From Acetobacteraceae bacterium (GTDB lineage: Bacteria; Pseudomonadota; Alphaproteobacteria; Acetobacterales; Acetobacteraceae), in assembly GCA_024280945.1 (NCBI GenBank), contig JAMXLO010000088.1, forward strand, positions 62,001-126,000: a stretch of DNA of 64,000 nucleotides, in the 5' to 3' direction. This document shows positions 24,403 to 39,020 of this stretch, piece after piece. A model generated the notes under the pieces. It saw only the letters and a list, made by a program, of their open reading frames with translations. It was not told the DNA's origin and made no database searches. The first letter of the stretch is position 1. Every line of letters starts with the position of its first letter. A program made the translations under genes and the position numbers.

Positions 24403-27400
24403 ATGCCGCCACCACGTCTCTATCATCTGCACCCGCTGGTCGCCGGCGCACTACCGGAGTGGCCAGCACATTTCGAACACTGTCGCCAGATGGGATTCGA
24501 CACCGTCTGTGTCGCACCGCCCTTCGCGCCCGGGGCGAGTGGCGACATTTTCATTACCGCAGATCACGAGGCACTGCACCCGGCGCTGGGTTGGTCAGGG
24601 ACTGCCGACGAAGGCATTGCGCAGATTGCGCGCTGGGGCGCAGACTGCGATCTGCGGATCTGGCTCGACCTGTCGATAGACCAGGTGGCGGCAGACGCGC
24701 CGATTCGCCGACGCCACGAACCTTGGTTTTCCTCTGGCGACTGCGGGGCTCCGCTGAGCCCATTGCGGGGGTTGCGCCGACTAGATGTCGCCTACGCAAG
24801 GCTGCAGCAGACCGACGTTGCCGAAGCGATGGCGGAGTGGTGGGTTGATCGGCTTTCACGTCTCGTCCAGGCCGGCGTCAGCGGCTTCCGCTGCCTGGAT
24901 CCCGAACGGGTGCCGGCCGCTTTCTGGCGCAGGTTAATCGGCGCACTGGAATCCTGCGACTTTCTTGCCTGGACGCCCGGCGTCGACCGATCTGCCCTGC
25001 CGCGTCTGGAAGGTCTGGGCTTCGATCATACATGCTCGTCTCTGGCATGGTGGGACGGCCGTGCTCCATGGTTCGTCGAGGAGTACGACCTGTTGCGCCG
25101 AATCGCACCGCCAATGGCCTCGCCTGAACCATCGTTCTTCGACCGCCGCGCTGCGCGTCTCTCGCCCGGCAGTGATCTGACTGAAGCCTATCGCTTCGCT
25201 GTGCAAGCGGCAGCTGCCGTGGGCGGCGGCCTGTTCGTCCCGATGGGCTTCGAATACGCGGCTCGCCGGCCGTTCGATGCGGCACTCGCCGGTCCGGACG
25301 ATCTGCGGCGCGCGCGCAACGAGGCCCCAGGCGACATTCCGCACGAGGTCGCTGTCGCCAACGCCCTGACGGAGCAATTGGCCGAATACCAGGTTGACGG
25401 TGAGATGCGGCAATTGACCACGGCGGGCGACGCCATCACGGCGCTGCTGCGGTCGAACGCACCGGACATTCGTTTCGCCTCGCGCGCCGTCCTGGTGCTG
25501 CTCAATCCGGACCTGTCGCGCAGCGCGCCTGTCGACCTAACGCTGTCGCCTTTGCCGCCGCAGGCTGGCACAGCGTTTGTGTTACAGAGTGCCGCGCAAG
25601 GTCACGATACGACGATGGCGCCCGGCGAGGTGCGCACCCTTGCTTGCGCCGTGACAGAACCGGTCGTCAGACCGCTTGTCAGCGACGAGGACTTGCAGCC
25701 GGCGCGAATGGCCGCCCGGCGGATCGGCATCGAGGCAGTTGAGCCGCAGGTCCCTGGCGGGTCTTTCGCAGTAAAGCGGGTTGTGGGCGAGGAGGTCGTG
25801 GTCAGCGCCGATATCATCGCTGATGGCCATGATGTTCTTGCCGCCGAGGTGCTGTGGGCTGCCGCAGATGAGGCGGGGTGGCATCGCGTGCCGATGCAAT
25901 TGGTGGTGAACGATCGTTGGGAGGGGCGCTTTGTGCCGGACCGTGTCGGCCGGCACCGCTTTACCATCCAGGCGTGGTGGGATGCCTGGGGCACTTTTCG
26001 TCATGATCTCGAAGCCAAGCACGCGGCGGGTCAGGTCGTGACCCTTGAGGTCGAGGAGGGCCGCAGCATGCTCCAGGCAGCGGCAGCGCGCGCCGGCACA
26101 TGCACACATACCCGATTGTCGATAATCGCCGAGCGGGTTGCGTCATTGGAGCCCGAGCAGCAGGTTGCGCAGCTGCTCGCGCCGGAGACGGCGTCGGCGA
26201 TGCGGACGGCGGACGAGCATCCATATCTCGCGGAATACAAGCCGCCGATCGCGGTCGAGGTGGATCGGCCTCAAGCCAGCTTTGCCAGCTGGTATGAGAT
26301 GTTTCCACGCTCTGCCACCGACGATCCGGCACGGCATGGCACATTCAGCGACGTCATCGCCCGGCTTCCATCGATCAGGGCGATGGGCTTCGACGTGCTG
26401 TACTTCCCGCCGATCCATCCGATCGGCACGACCAACCGTAAAGGCCGCAACAACGCCCTGCGCGCGGGTCCCAATGATCTCGGCAGCCCCTACGCAATCG
26501 GCAGTCGCGAAGGGGGACACGCGTCCGTTCATTCGGAGCTTGGCACGCTCGACGACTTTCGTCGGCTGGTTGTCGCTGCGAAGGATAACGGGCTGGAGAT
26601 CGCGATCGACTTCGCGGTCCAGTGTTCGCCTGACCATCCATGGCTGCGCGAACATCCTGACTGGTTCCGTTGGCGCCCAGACGGTTCCATTCGATTTGCG
26701 GAGAACCCGCCAAAGAAGTACGAGGATATTGTCAATCCGGATTTCTATGCCGCGGCGGCGTTTCCCGAGCTGTGGTTCGCGCTCCGTGATGTCGTGCAGT
26801 TCTGGGTGGATCAGGGCGTGCACATTTTCCGCGTCGACAACCCCCACACCAAGCCCTTGCCGTTCTGGTACTGGATGATCGCCGACATCCGCGGCCGGCA
26901 TCCGGATGTCATCTTCCTGTCGGAGGCGTTCACTCGCCCGAAGCTGATGTACCGATTGGCCAAGGTTGGTTTTACCCAGTCCTATACCTACTTCACCTGG
27001 CGCAATACCAAGCACGAGATCATCGAGTACCTGACGGAACTGAACGCGCCGCCTGTGCGCGACCTTTTCCGCCCTAACTTCTTCGTCAATACCCCGGACA
27101 TCAACCCGCCATTTCTGCAGACCGGCGGGCGGCCTGCCTTTCTGATCCGCGCTGTGCTCGCCGGCACGCTGTCCGGCCTGTGGGGCATGTACTCTGGCTT
27201 CGAAGTCTGCGAGGCAACCCCATTGCCGGGGCGTGAAGAGTACATGGATTCAGAGAAATACGAGATACGCGTCCGTGACTTTGGCGCGCCGGGCAATATC
27301 GTCGCGGAAATTTCCGCGCTCAATCGCATCCGACGGGCGAACCCGGCGTTGCAGACGCATCTCAACGTGACATTCTACCCGGCGTTCAACGATCAGGTGC

Positions 27401-27644
27401 TGCTCTATGGCAAACGCATCCCGGGGGCGCGCGACATGATACTGGTCGCAGTCAGCCTGGACCCGCACAATGTACAGGAGACCGGCATCGAGATCCCGCT
27501 GTGGGAGTGGGGGCTTGCGGACGACCAGTCGCTTGCGGCCACCGATTTGATGAGAGGCCACAGCTTTGTCTGGCACGGCAAGCAGCAACGCGTCCGGCTC
27601 GATCCTGGCGAGTTGCCGTTCTGCATCTGGCGGGTGGCGCCCTA

Positions 27645-27645
<1 letters not shown>
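24403..27645 (+). CDS. glgE: maltose-1-phosphate maltosyltransferase with N-terminal GH13-like pseudodomain
   Basis: Transfers maltosyl units from alpha-maltose-1-phosphate to the end of alpha-1,4-glucan. At 1080 residues it is about 400 longer than mycobacterial GlgE. Residues about 1-430 resemble a GH13 barrel without catalytic residues. About 436-620 is the GlgE N-terminal domain (RRIGIEAVEPQVPGGSFAVKR). About 625-1080 is the active GH13_3 part, with nucleophile Asp812 (FRVDNPHTKP) and acid Glu841 (LSEAFTRP), the same 29-residue spacing as in mycobacteria. NTPDINPPFLQTGG is also characteristic. First gene of a seven-gene operon; its stop overlaps the next start (TAATG). Confidence 0.93.
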
Positions 27646-30910
<3,265 letters not shown>

Positions 30911-30914
<4 letters not shown>

Positions 30915-33106
30915 ACGATGTTGTAGAACTGACTGGCCTGCCGACCGGGATGGCGGAGGCCTTGGCCGCCGGCGGGCTGGGCGATCCGTTCGCTGCGCTA
31001 GGACCTTTCGATACCGCCGCGGGGCGAATCGTACGCGCCTTCCTGCCTGGCGCGTTGGAGGTAGAGGTGCTGGCGCGTTCGACCGGTGCGCCACTCGCGA
31101 GGCTGTCGCCGATGCTGCCGCAAGGACTATTCGCTGGCCGGGTCGGAAGCGAGGAACCTTATCTGCTGCGCATCACCTGGCCCGGTGCCGTGCAGGAGAC
31201 CGAAGATCCGTATTCGTTCGGTATGCTGCTTGGCGAACTGGATCTGCATCTGTTCAACGAAGGTCGGCATTTCGAACTGGCCGCGCATCTCGGAGCCAAC
31301 GTGACGACGGTCGACGGCGTCACCGGCGTCCGGTTTGCGGTATGGGCACCGAACGCGCGCGCTGTTTCGGTGGTGGGTGATTTCAATAGCTGGGACGCGC
31401 GGCGCAATCCGATGCGGCTGCGCTATCCGGCCGGCGTGTGGGAGTTGTTCATACCGCGCATCGGCGCTGGCGCACGGTACAAGTTCGCCATCATCGGTCC
31501 GGACGGTTTTCAGCTTCCATTCAAGGCCGATCCGTTGGCCCGCGCGACCGAGGCGCCGCCGGCCACCGCTTCGGTGGTCATGGACCCTGCACCGTTCGCC
31601 TGGCACGATGAAACCTGGATGCAGCACCGCCGCCGCCACCACGCCACTGACGCGCCGATCACCATCTACGAGATGCACGCCGCATCATGGTTTCATCCGG
31701 AAGGTCGGATTCCGACGTGGGATGAGTTGGCGGAGCGTCTGGTACCCTATGTCAGTGAGATGGGCTTCACGCATATCGAGCTGATGCCGGTGGCCGAGCA
31801 TCCATTTGGGGGCTCCTGGGGGTATCAACCGCTCAGCTTGTTCGCGCCCAGTGCGCGGTTCGGCCCACCCGAAGGCTTTGCCCGTTTCGTCGATGCCTGC
31901 CACCGCGCTGATATCGGCGTCCTGGTGGACTGGGTGCCGGCACATTTCCCGACCGATGCGCATGGTCTGGCGCGGTTCGACGGCACGGCCCTGTATGAGC
32001 ACCAGGACCCGCGCGAGGGATACCATCAGGACTGGAACACTTATATCTACAACTTTGGCCGACGGGAGGTGCAGGGATTCCTCATCGCCTCAGGGCTCTA
32101 TTGGCTGGAGCAGTTCCATGTCGATGGACTGCGCGTCGACGCTGTGGCGTCGATGCTGTATCGCGACTACTCGCGTGCCGAGGGGCAGTGGATCCCCAAC
32201 ATCTACGGCGGACGCGAGAACCTGGAGGCGATTGGCTTTCTGCGCCACTTCAACGCGGTTGTCGGCGAGCGCTGTGCCGGTGCCATTACCATTGCCGAGG
32301 AGTCCACTGCATGGCCTGGCGTGTCGCGTCCGATCAGCGAGGGCGGACTTGGCTTCTGGTACAAGTGGAACATGGGCTGGATGCACGACACGCTCCGCTA
32401 CATTGAATATGATCCGGTGCATCGGCACTGGCACCACAACGACATGACGTTTGGCCTGCTGTATGCCTTCTCGGAGAACTTTGTCCTGCCGCTGTCACAT
32501 GACGAGGTGGTGTACGGAAAGCACTCACTGATCGGCAAAATGCCGGGCGACAACTGGCAGCGTTTTGCCAACCTGCGTAGCTATTTCGGCTATATGTGGG
32601 GCCATCCCGGCAAGAAGCTACTGTTCATGGGCGGCGAGATCGCACAGGAACATGAATGGAGTCACGACGGCGAGATCGACTGGACGGCACTCGGCAATCC
32701 GCTGCAACTCGGCATCCAGCGGCTGGTGCGCGATCTGAACCGCATTTACGCCGGGGAAGCCGCGCTGCACCAGCGCGATACGGTGTCGACCGGCTTTCGC
32801 TGGGTGGTCGGGGATGACACTGCGAACTCCGTCTTTGCCTTCCTGCGTTATGGGAATGACGAAGCCCCCCCCGTTCTGGTGGTGTCGAATATGACCCCCG
32901 TGCCACGGTCCGGCTATCGGATCGGCGTACCGCGCCCTGGCCTGTGGCGCGAACTGCTCAATACCGACTCCTCCTTCTATGGCGGTTCCAACATGGGCAA
33001 CGGTGGCGCGGTGCCGACGACGGCGGTGCAGAGTCATGGCGAGGCGCAGTCGCTCGAGTTGACGTTGCCGCCACTGGCGACGGTGTTCATGCGCCCGGCA
33101 AACTGA
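30911..33106 (+). CDS. glgB: 1,4-alpha-glucan branching enzyme
   Basis: Adds alpha-1,6 branches to linear glucan. The 731 residues have an N-terminal N1 domain (about 20-110), a CBM48 module ([23 protein letters not shown]), the GH13 barrel and a C-terminal beta domain. Catalytic residues lie in [18 protein letters not shown] (nucleophile Asp), [13 protein letters not shown] (acid Glu) and [12 protein letters not shown] (transition-state Asp). The YRDYSR sequence after the nucleophile is specific to GlgB. In this operon it branches the chains extended by GlgE. The start overlaps treS/mak by ATGA. Confidence 0.97.
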
Positions 33107-33115
33107 CCGAGACGC

Positions 33116-35209
33116 ATGCATCATCTGCCTGACGCGTTGCTGCCGGGCCAGGCGTACCCGCTCGGTGCAACGTGGGACGGTCTCGGCATCAACTTCGCCG
33201 TGTTCTCGGCACATGCCGAAAGAATTGAACTCTGCCTGTTCGAGCCTTCAGGCAGGCATGAGATCGCCCGCTACACGTTGCCAGAATATACCGATGAGAT
33301 CTGGCACGGCTACCTGCCTGACGCGACGGCCGGGCTGTTGTACGGCTATCGTGCCTACGGCAGGTATGCCCCAGAGCAAGGGCATCGGTTCAACCACCAC
33401 AAGTTGCTGCTCGATCCGTATGCGCGGGCGATATTCGGCACGTTGCACTGGTCGGATGCGCTGTATGGCTTTCGCCTGCACTCCGCCCGAGGCGATCTGT
33501 CATTCGACCGGCGCGACAGCGCATCATTCATGCCGAAAGGCGTGGTTACCGATGACTCGTTCAACTGGGGCGATGATCATCCCCCCGCGGTGCCGTGGTC
33601 AGATACGGTGATTTACGAGGCACATGTACGCGGGCTGACTATGCTGCGTGAGGACATCCGCCCAGCCGAGCGTGGCACATTTGCCGGACTGGCGCATCCG
33701 GGAATGATCGATCATCTGCGCCATCTTGGCATCACCGCGGTCGAGCTTATGCCGGTGCAAGCCTTCGTTCAGGATCGTACCCTGCAGCTACGCGGGCTGC
33801 GCAACTACTGGGGCTATAACACTCTCGGCTTCTTCGCGCCGGAGCGAACCTATCTGTCCAGCGGCTCGCCCAACGAACTGCGTATCGCGGTGCGCCGACT
33901 GCATGCGGCAGGTATCGAGGTGATCCTCGACGTGGTCTACAATCACACGGCCGAGACCGAGGAGACCGGGCCGACCCTTTCGTTTCGTGGTCTGGACAAC
34001 GCCAGTTACTATCGGCTGGAGGCAGGCGACGCGCGGCGTACGGTGAATGACACCGGCACCGGCAACACGCTCAATCTGTCGCACCCGCGGGTGCTTCAGA
34101 TGGTGCTTGACTCGCTGCGCTACTGGGTCACTTCATATCACATCGATGGGTTCCGGTTCGATCTCTGCGCCACGCTGGGGCGCGAATCGTACGGCTTCGA
34201 TCCGAATGCCGGCTTCTTCGACGCGCTGCGTCAGGATCCGGTACTGGCCAAGGTGAAGCTGATCGCCGAGCCCTGGGATATCGGTCCAGGCGGCTACCAG
34301 CTTGGCAATCACCCTCCTGGGTTCGCTGAGTGGAACGACCGGTTCCGTGACAGCGTCCGGCGATTCTGGCGCGCAGACCGCGGAGAGCGTCCATCTATTG
34401 CCGCCAGTCTCGCGGGTTCCGCCGATGTATTTGCGCGGCAGGGCCGGCGTCCCTGGGCCTCGATCAACTTTGTCGCGTCACACGATGGATTCACCCTCAC
34501 GGACGCTGTGAGCTACGTTGAGCGTCACAACGAGGCGAATGGCGAAGCAAATAACGACGGCCATCCCGCCAATTTTACCAGCAATTGGGGTACTGAAGGT
34601 CCCACGGGTGATCGGGCTATCGTGGCGACCAGGGAGCGGGTCAAGCGTGCCATGCTCGCCACGGTGTTCCTGTCCGCTGGAACGCCGATGCTGTTGGCTG
34701 GTGACGAGTTCGGCCGAACCCAGGCGGGCAACAACAACGCCTATTGCCAGGACAACGAAATTTCCTGGCTGGATTGGAGCATGGCGGCTTCGCCGCCGGG
34801 ACTTGCCTTGACCGAGTTTGTCGCTCGGCTGATCGCGCTGCGACGCGAGCACCCGGTGTTGCGGCATCCGCGGTTTCTGCATGGCACCGAGTATCCGACG
34901 GCCGGGGTCGCCGACATTGGCTGGTTCGACCAGCGCGGCGCCACAATGCCGTCAGACGCGTGGAACGATGTCGAGCAGCGCACGTTGATTTTGCGTCGTG
35001 CCATGCGCGGTCATGAAGGAGCTGCGACGATTCTGACCCTGTTGCTCAACCCCACCGAACAGGTGCGACAATTCCGTCTGCCAGAACCGCGTGTTCCATC
35101 GCGCATCTTGCTGGATACCGCGGTGCCGGAAGCCGGACAGCGCGAAGTTCGCGATCATGTCTCCGTTGAAGCGCATGCCGCGACGCTGCTGTACGCGGAG
35201 ATTGGCTGA
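33116..35209 (+). CDS. glgX: glycogen debranching enzyme (GlgX/TreX type)
   Basis: Hydrolyses alpha-1,6 branch points. The 697 residues start with a CBM48-type domain (YPLGATWDGLGINFAVFSAHAERIELCLFE) and continue with the GlgX/isoamylase barrel. Typical wording includes LRNYWGYNTLGFFAPERTY and VIYEAHVRGLTM. Catalytic sites are DGFRFDLCATLGRE (Asp), LIAEPWDIGPGGYQLG (Glu) and FVASHDGFTLTD (Asp). A late FGRTQAGNNNAYCQDNEISWLDW segment is diagnostic. Located between glgB and treZ, it fits the TreX role of supplying linear maltodextrins to TreY/TreZ. It starts 10 bases after glgB and overlaps treZ by one base (TGATG). Confidence 0.96.
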   Translation: MHHLPDALLPGQAYPLGATWDGLGINFAVFSAHAERIELCLFEPSGRHEIARYTLPEYTDEIWHGYLPDATAGLLYGYRAYGRYAPEQGHRFNHHKLLLDPYARAIFGTLHWSDALYGFRLHSARGDLSFDRRDSASFMPKGVVTDDSFNWGDDHPPAVPWSDTVIYEAHVRGLTMLREDIRPAERGTFAGLAHPGMIDHLRHLGITAVELMPVQAFVQDRTLQLRGLRNYWGYNTLGFFAPERTYLSSGSPNELRIAVRRLHAAGIEVILDVVYNHTAETEETGPTLSFRGLDNASYYRLEAGDARRTVNDTGTGNTLNLSHPRVLQMVLDSLRYWVTSYHIDGFRFDLCATLGRESYGFDPNAGFFDALRQDPVLAKVKLIAEPWDIGPGGYQLGNHPPGFAEWNDRFRDSVRRFWRADRGERPSIAASLAGSADVFARQGRRPWASINFVASHDGFTLTDAVSYVERHNEANGEANNDGHPANFTSNWGTEGPTGDRAIVATRERVKRAMLATVFLSAGTPMLLAGDEFGRTQAGNNNAYCQDNEISWLDWSMAASPPGLALTEFVARLIALRREHPVLRHPRFLHGTEYPTAGVADIGWFDQRGATMPSDAWNDVEQRTLILRRAMRGHEGAATILTLLLNPTEQVRQFRLPEPRVPSRILLDTAVPEAGQREVRDHVSVEAHAATLLYAEIG

Positions 35210-36942
35210 TGCAGTTCGGCGCAAACCTCCTGGGCGACGGCCGCACGCGGTTCAGATTATGGGCTCCGGCGCAGGAAAGCGTCAGCGTAGCGCTGGAAGG
35301 CGGCTCTGTTGTGCCGATGGCTCGTTCCCCTGACGGTTGGTTCGAGGCCGCATTACAATGCCCGGCTGGCACGCAATACCGCTACCGCCTGGCAGACGGG
35401 GTGCTGGTGCCTGATCCGGCGTCACGCGCTCAGGCGAACGACGTGCATGATCCGAGTGTCGTGGTCGATCCACACGCATATCAGTGGCGCAACACCAGCT
35501 GGCGGGGCAGACCCTGGCACGAAGCAATACTTTATGAGGTTCACGCTGGCGTTCTGGGCGGTTTTCAAGGGGTGCAACGAGAACTGCCGCGACTGACCTC
35601 CCTCGGCGTCAATGCCGTTGAACTGATGCCGGTCAATGACTTCCCTGGCAGGCGAAACTGGGGTTATGACGGGGTCCTGCCTTTCGCGCCAGACGCCGCC
35701 TACGGCTCGCCTGACGAGCTGAAGGCCCTCGTTGACGCCGCACACGATAGCGGCCTGATGATGTTTCTCGACGTGGTCTACAATCACTTCGGGCCTGATG
35801 GGAATTACCTGTCACTCTATGCCCCACAGTTCTTTCGCAAGGAGTGTCAGACCCCGTGGGGAGCGGCTATCGATTTCCGCCGGCGCGAGGTGCGGGATTA
35901 TTTTACCGAGAACGTGTTGTACTGGCTGACGGAATATCGCTTCGACGGACTGCGCTTCGACGCCGTGCATGCAATCCTGGAACAGGACTGGGTCGACGAG
36001 ATGGCAGCCACGGTGCGCGCTAAGCTTGAGCCCGACCGTCACGTCCATCTGGTATTGGAGCACCACAACGACGCCTCGCATCTCGAGCGAGACGTCGACG
36101 CCCAGTGGAATGATGACGGACACAACGTGCTGCACGTCCTGCTCACCGGCGAGAACAGTGGCTATTACCTCGACTACGCCGACCAGCCGGCGTGGAAGCT
36201 GGCGCGATGTCTGGCCGAGGGCTTCATCTACCAGGGCGAACATACGCAGTACACGGGCGAAGCGCGTGGCATGCCCAGTGCGCACCTGCCGCCGACAGCG
36301 TTTGTGCTGTTTCTGCAAAACCATGACCAGGTCGGCAATCGTGCATTCGGTGAGCGTTTGACGACGTTGACGGACCCTGCCGCCCTGGAGGCGGCAATCG
36401 CATTGCAGATCCTGTGCCCGCAGATCCCACTGTTGTTCATGGGCGAAGAGACGGCGAGCCGCACGCCCTTTCTGTTCTGCACTGACCATGGTCCGGAACT
36501 GGCAGATGCAGTGCGCGAGGGCAGGCGCAACGAATTCGCGAGGTTCCCAGCCTTCGTTGATCCTGCCAATCGCGCGCGGATTCCTGATCCGAACTCGCCA
36601 GATACATTTGCTGCTTCAGTGCCGCGTGCGGATCCGGAACGAGGGGCGGCGCGTGAACTCCTTTATCGGCGACTCCTGGAACTGCGCATGTCAGCGATCG
36701 TGCCGCGGCTTGCCGGAACGCGCTCACTCTCTGCCGAAGTGGTAGGCCCGAAGGCGGTGCTGGCGCGTTGGCGGCTGGGGGACGGCGCGGTCTTAACGTT
36801 GGCGACGAATCTCGATCGCGATCCGGTGGCAATCGACAACGCTGACGGGCAGCCGCTGTTCACCAACGCGCCAATGTCAGGCGGACAGCTGCCTGGTTAC
36901 TGCACCTGTGCATACCTCGACGAGATCCGAGCGGACCCATGA
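35209..36942 (+). CDS. treZ: malto-oligosyltrehalose trehalohydrolase
   Basis: Releases free trehalose from malto-oligosyl-trehalose made by TreY. The 577 residues comprise a short CBM48-like N-domain (FGANLLGDGRTRFRLWAPAQESV), the GH13_10 barrel (NWGYDGVLPFAPDAAYGSPDELKALVDAAH) and a C-terminal beta domain. Catalytic residues are the Asp of FDGLRFDAVHAI, the Glu of LVLEHHND and the Asp of LQNHDQVGNRAFGERL. The last two motifs are characteristic of TreZ. It is followed by malQ (ATGA overlap) rather than directly by treY, an unusual interleaving. Confidence 0.95.
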   Translation: MQFGANLLGDGRTRFRLWAPAQESVSVALEGGSVVPMARSPDGWFEAALQCPAGTQYRYRLADGVLVPDPASRAQANDVHDPSVVVDPHAYQWRNTSWRGRPWHEAILYEVHAGVLGGFQGVQRELPRLTSLGVNAVELMPVNDFPGRRNWGYDGVLPFAPDAAYGSPDELKALVDAAHDSGLMMFLDVVYNHFGPDGNYLSLYAPQFFRKECQTPWGAAIDFRRREVRDYFTENVLYWLTEYRFDGLRFDAVHAILEQDWVDEMAATVRAKLEPDRHVHLVLEHHNDASHLERDVDAQWNDDGHNVLHVLLTGENSGYYLDYADQPAWKLARCLAEGFIYQGEHTQYTGEARGMPSAHLPPTAFVLFLQNHDQVGNRAFGERLTTLTDPAALEAAIALQILCPQIPLLFMGEETASRTPFLFCTDHGPELADAVREGRRNEFARFPAFVDPANRARIPDPNSPDTFAASVPRADPERGAARELLYRRLLELRMSAIVPRLAGTRSLSAEVVGPKAVLARWRLGDGAVLTLATNLDRDPVAIDNADGQPLFTNAPMSGGQLPGYCTCAYLDEIRADP

Positions 36943-39020
36943 ACGACGAGGTGCTTAAGGACCTGGCGCGTCGTGTCGGCATCGCCGCTGAATGGAATGA
37001 TTTTGCCGGCCGCCCAAAACTCGTTGCGCCTGACGTCCTGCGCCGCATCCTTGATGCGCTCGGTCTGCCGACTGCGACACGGAGCGACCTTCTGCATAGT
37101 CGCAAGCTGTTGCAACGGCGCTCGACCGTGCAGACGTTGCCGCCACTCATTACTGCCACGGCTGGTCGTCCGACCCGTCTCGACGTCGGTGCAAGCGAAG
37201 CGGAGAGCGCGCAACTCAAGCTTGAGGGCGGCGGCACGCGAAACCTTTCGCTGACTTCGGTGCGCGGTCGACTGCGCGTCCCGGCGATCAGTGAGACCGG
37301 CTACCACCGGTTGCAGCTGGGCGACAGGGAACTGGTGATAGCTGTCGCTCCAAGCCGTTGCCACTCGATCGACGACACAGTTCCCGATGCTCGGTTATGG
37401 GGCATTGCTGCTCAGGTTTACGCGCTGCGCCATCCTGGGGACGGGGGCATCGGGGATGCTGCCGGGGTCGCTGATCTTGCTGCAGCCGCGGGCGCACGCG
37501 GCGCCGACGCGCTCGCATTGAGTCCCCTGCATGCGCTGTTCACTGCTGACCCGGAGCGGTTCGGACCCTACTCTCCTTCCAGCCGGCTGTTCCTCAACCC
37601 GTTGCATGCGTCGGCCGAACTGGTCTTCGGTCGCGAACTGGTGGGGGAAGCGCTGCAAAGCCAAAGGATTGATGGAGCATTCCAAGCGCTGGAAGCAGCG
37701 CAGCTTATCGATTGGCCGAAGGCCGCCAAGGCCAAGCTCCAATTGCTCCGGGCGCTGTTTGACGCGTTCCTGGAAAGAGTGGAGGACGATTGCCAACTGC
37801 ACCTTGATTTTGCCAGCTTCCGCGCCGACGGGGGCAGCCTGTTGTTCCAGCATGCGGTGTTCGAGACGCTGCATGCCACTCAGAGCGCTGATGGGGCTGG
37901 CGACTGGCGACGGTGGGCAACCGATCTGCGGGATCCGAACAGTGCGGCGGTTTCCGTCTTCGCGGGCTCGCACGAGCAGGAGGTGATGTTCCATTGCTTC
38001 CTGCAGTGGGTGGCTGATCGCTCGCTGCGCGCTGCGCAGCGCCGCGCCGTTGCGTCCGGTATGCGTATCGGGCTGATCGGCGATCTTGCGGTCGGCATGG
38101 ACCCGGCGGGCAGCCACGCGTGGAGTAGGCAGGACGAGGTTCTCGGAGGCATGTCGATCGGTGCGCCACCCGACCTTTTCAATCCGCGCGGTCAAGATTG
38201 GGGTCTGACCAGCTTCTCCCCGCGGGCGTTGGCGGCTGGCGGGTTCGCTCCCTTCATCGCGACACTGCGCGCAGTGTTGCGCAACACGGGGGGCATTCGC
38301 ATCGACCACGTCATGGGACTGACGCGGCTGTGGCTGGTACCGGAAGGCGCGGATCCTGCCGACGGCGCCTATCTCGCATATCCGCTCACCGATCTGCTGC
38401 GGCTGCTTGCGCTTGAGTCGCAGCGCCACCGGGCCATCGTCATCGGGGAAGATCTCGGCACGGTGCCGGATGGGTTCCAGGCGACGCTTGAGACCGCAGG
38501 GCTGCACGGGATGCGCGTGCTGTGGTTTGAGCGGAACGGGCAGGGTTTCGCCTCGCCTCGAAACTGGAGCCAAACCGCTGTAGCGATGACGTGCACGCAC
38601 GACTTGCCAACGGTGGCAGGCTGGTGGCGTGGCACCGATATCAAAATTCGTGCGGCAACTGGCCGGCTCGGCGCCGGCCAGAATGAGGAAGATCTGGGCG
38701 AGGAACGCAGCGGCGACCGCACCGCGTTGTGGCACGCCTTGGTCACGCAGGGGGTGGCCGAAGGTGAGGCACCGCCGCCGCATCAAACGAAGCCGGTGGT
38801 AGACGCTGCTCTGCGCCTTGTTGCCGTCACTCCGGCTCCGCTCTGCCTGCCGCCAATCGAGGACCTGCTCGGCCTCGAGGAACAGCCAAACTTGCCTGGA
38901 ACCGTTGATGAGCATCCAAACTGGCGACGGCGGCTCACACCCTGCGCCGACTCGCTATTAGATCAACCCGACGTTGCCCATCGTGTCGAGGAGTTGGCCA
39001 CAGAGCGGCCGAGGCTATGA
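36939..39020 (+). CDS. malQ: 4-alpha-glucanotransferase (amylomaltase)
   Basis: Disproportionates maltodextrins, moving glucan segments and freeing glucose. The 693 residues have an N-terminal extension (about 1-160, with HHE-like helices and a beta module) found in E. coli-type MalQ, then the GH77 barrel (WGIAAQVYALRHPGDGGIGD and FGPYSPSSRLFLNPL). Catalytic sites are the Asp of IRIDHVMGLTRLW, the Glu of VIGEDLGTVP and the Asp of CTHDLPTVAGWW. It probably recycles short chains left by TreZ and GlgX into lengths usable by TreY. Both ends overlap neighbours by ATGA. Confidence 0.95.
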   Translation: MNDEVLKDLARRVGIAAEWNDFAGRPKLVAPDVLRRILDALGLPTATRSDLLHSRKLLQRRSTVQTLPPLITATAGRPTRLDVGASEAESAQLKLEGGGTRNLSLTSVRGRLRVPAISETGYHRLQLGDRELVIAVAPSRCHSIDDTVPDARLWGIAAQVYALRHPGDGGIGDAAGVADLAAAAGARGADALALSPLHALFTADPERFGPYSPSSRLFLNPLHASAELVFGRELVGEALQSQRIDGAFQALEAAQLIDWPKAAKAKLQLLRALFDAFLERVEDDCQLHLDFASFRADGGSLLFQHAVFETLHATQSADGAGDWRRWATDLRDPNSAAVSVFAGSHEQEVMFHCFLQWVADRSLRAAQRRAVASGMRIGLIGDLAVGMDPAGSHAWSRQDEVLGGMSIGAPPDLFNPRGQDWGLTSFSPRALAAGGFAPFIATLRAVLRNTGGIRIDHVMGLTRLWLVPEGADPADGAYLAYPLTDLLRLLALESQRHRAIVIGEDLGTVPDGFQATLETAGLHGMRVLWFERNGQGFASPRNWSQTAVAMTCTHDLPTVAGWWRGTDIKIRAATGRLGAGQNEEDLGEERSGDRTALWHALVTQGVAEGEAPPPHQTKPVVDAALRLVAVTPAPLCLPPIEDLLGLEEQPNLPGTVDEHPNWRRRLTPCADSLLDQPDVAHRVEELATERPRL

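Noticed and set aside
37395-38915. Open frame of 506 codons on the minus strand opposite malQ
   Set aside because: malQ has all catalytic motifs in the other strand. The antisense frame shows only low-complexity Arg/Gln-rich sequence.
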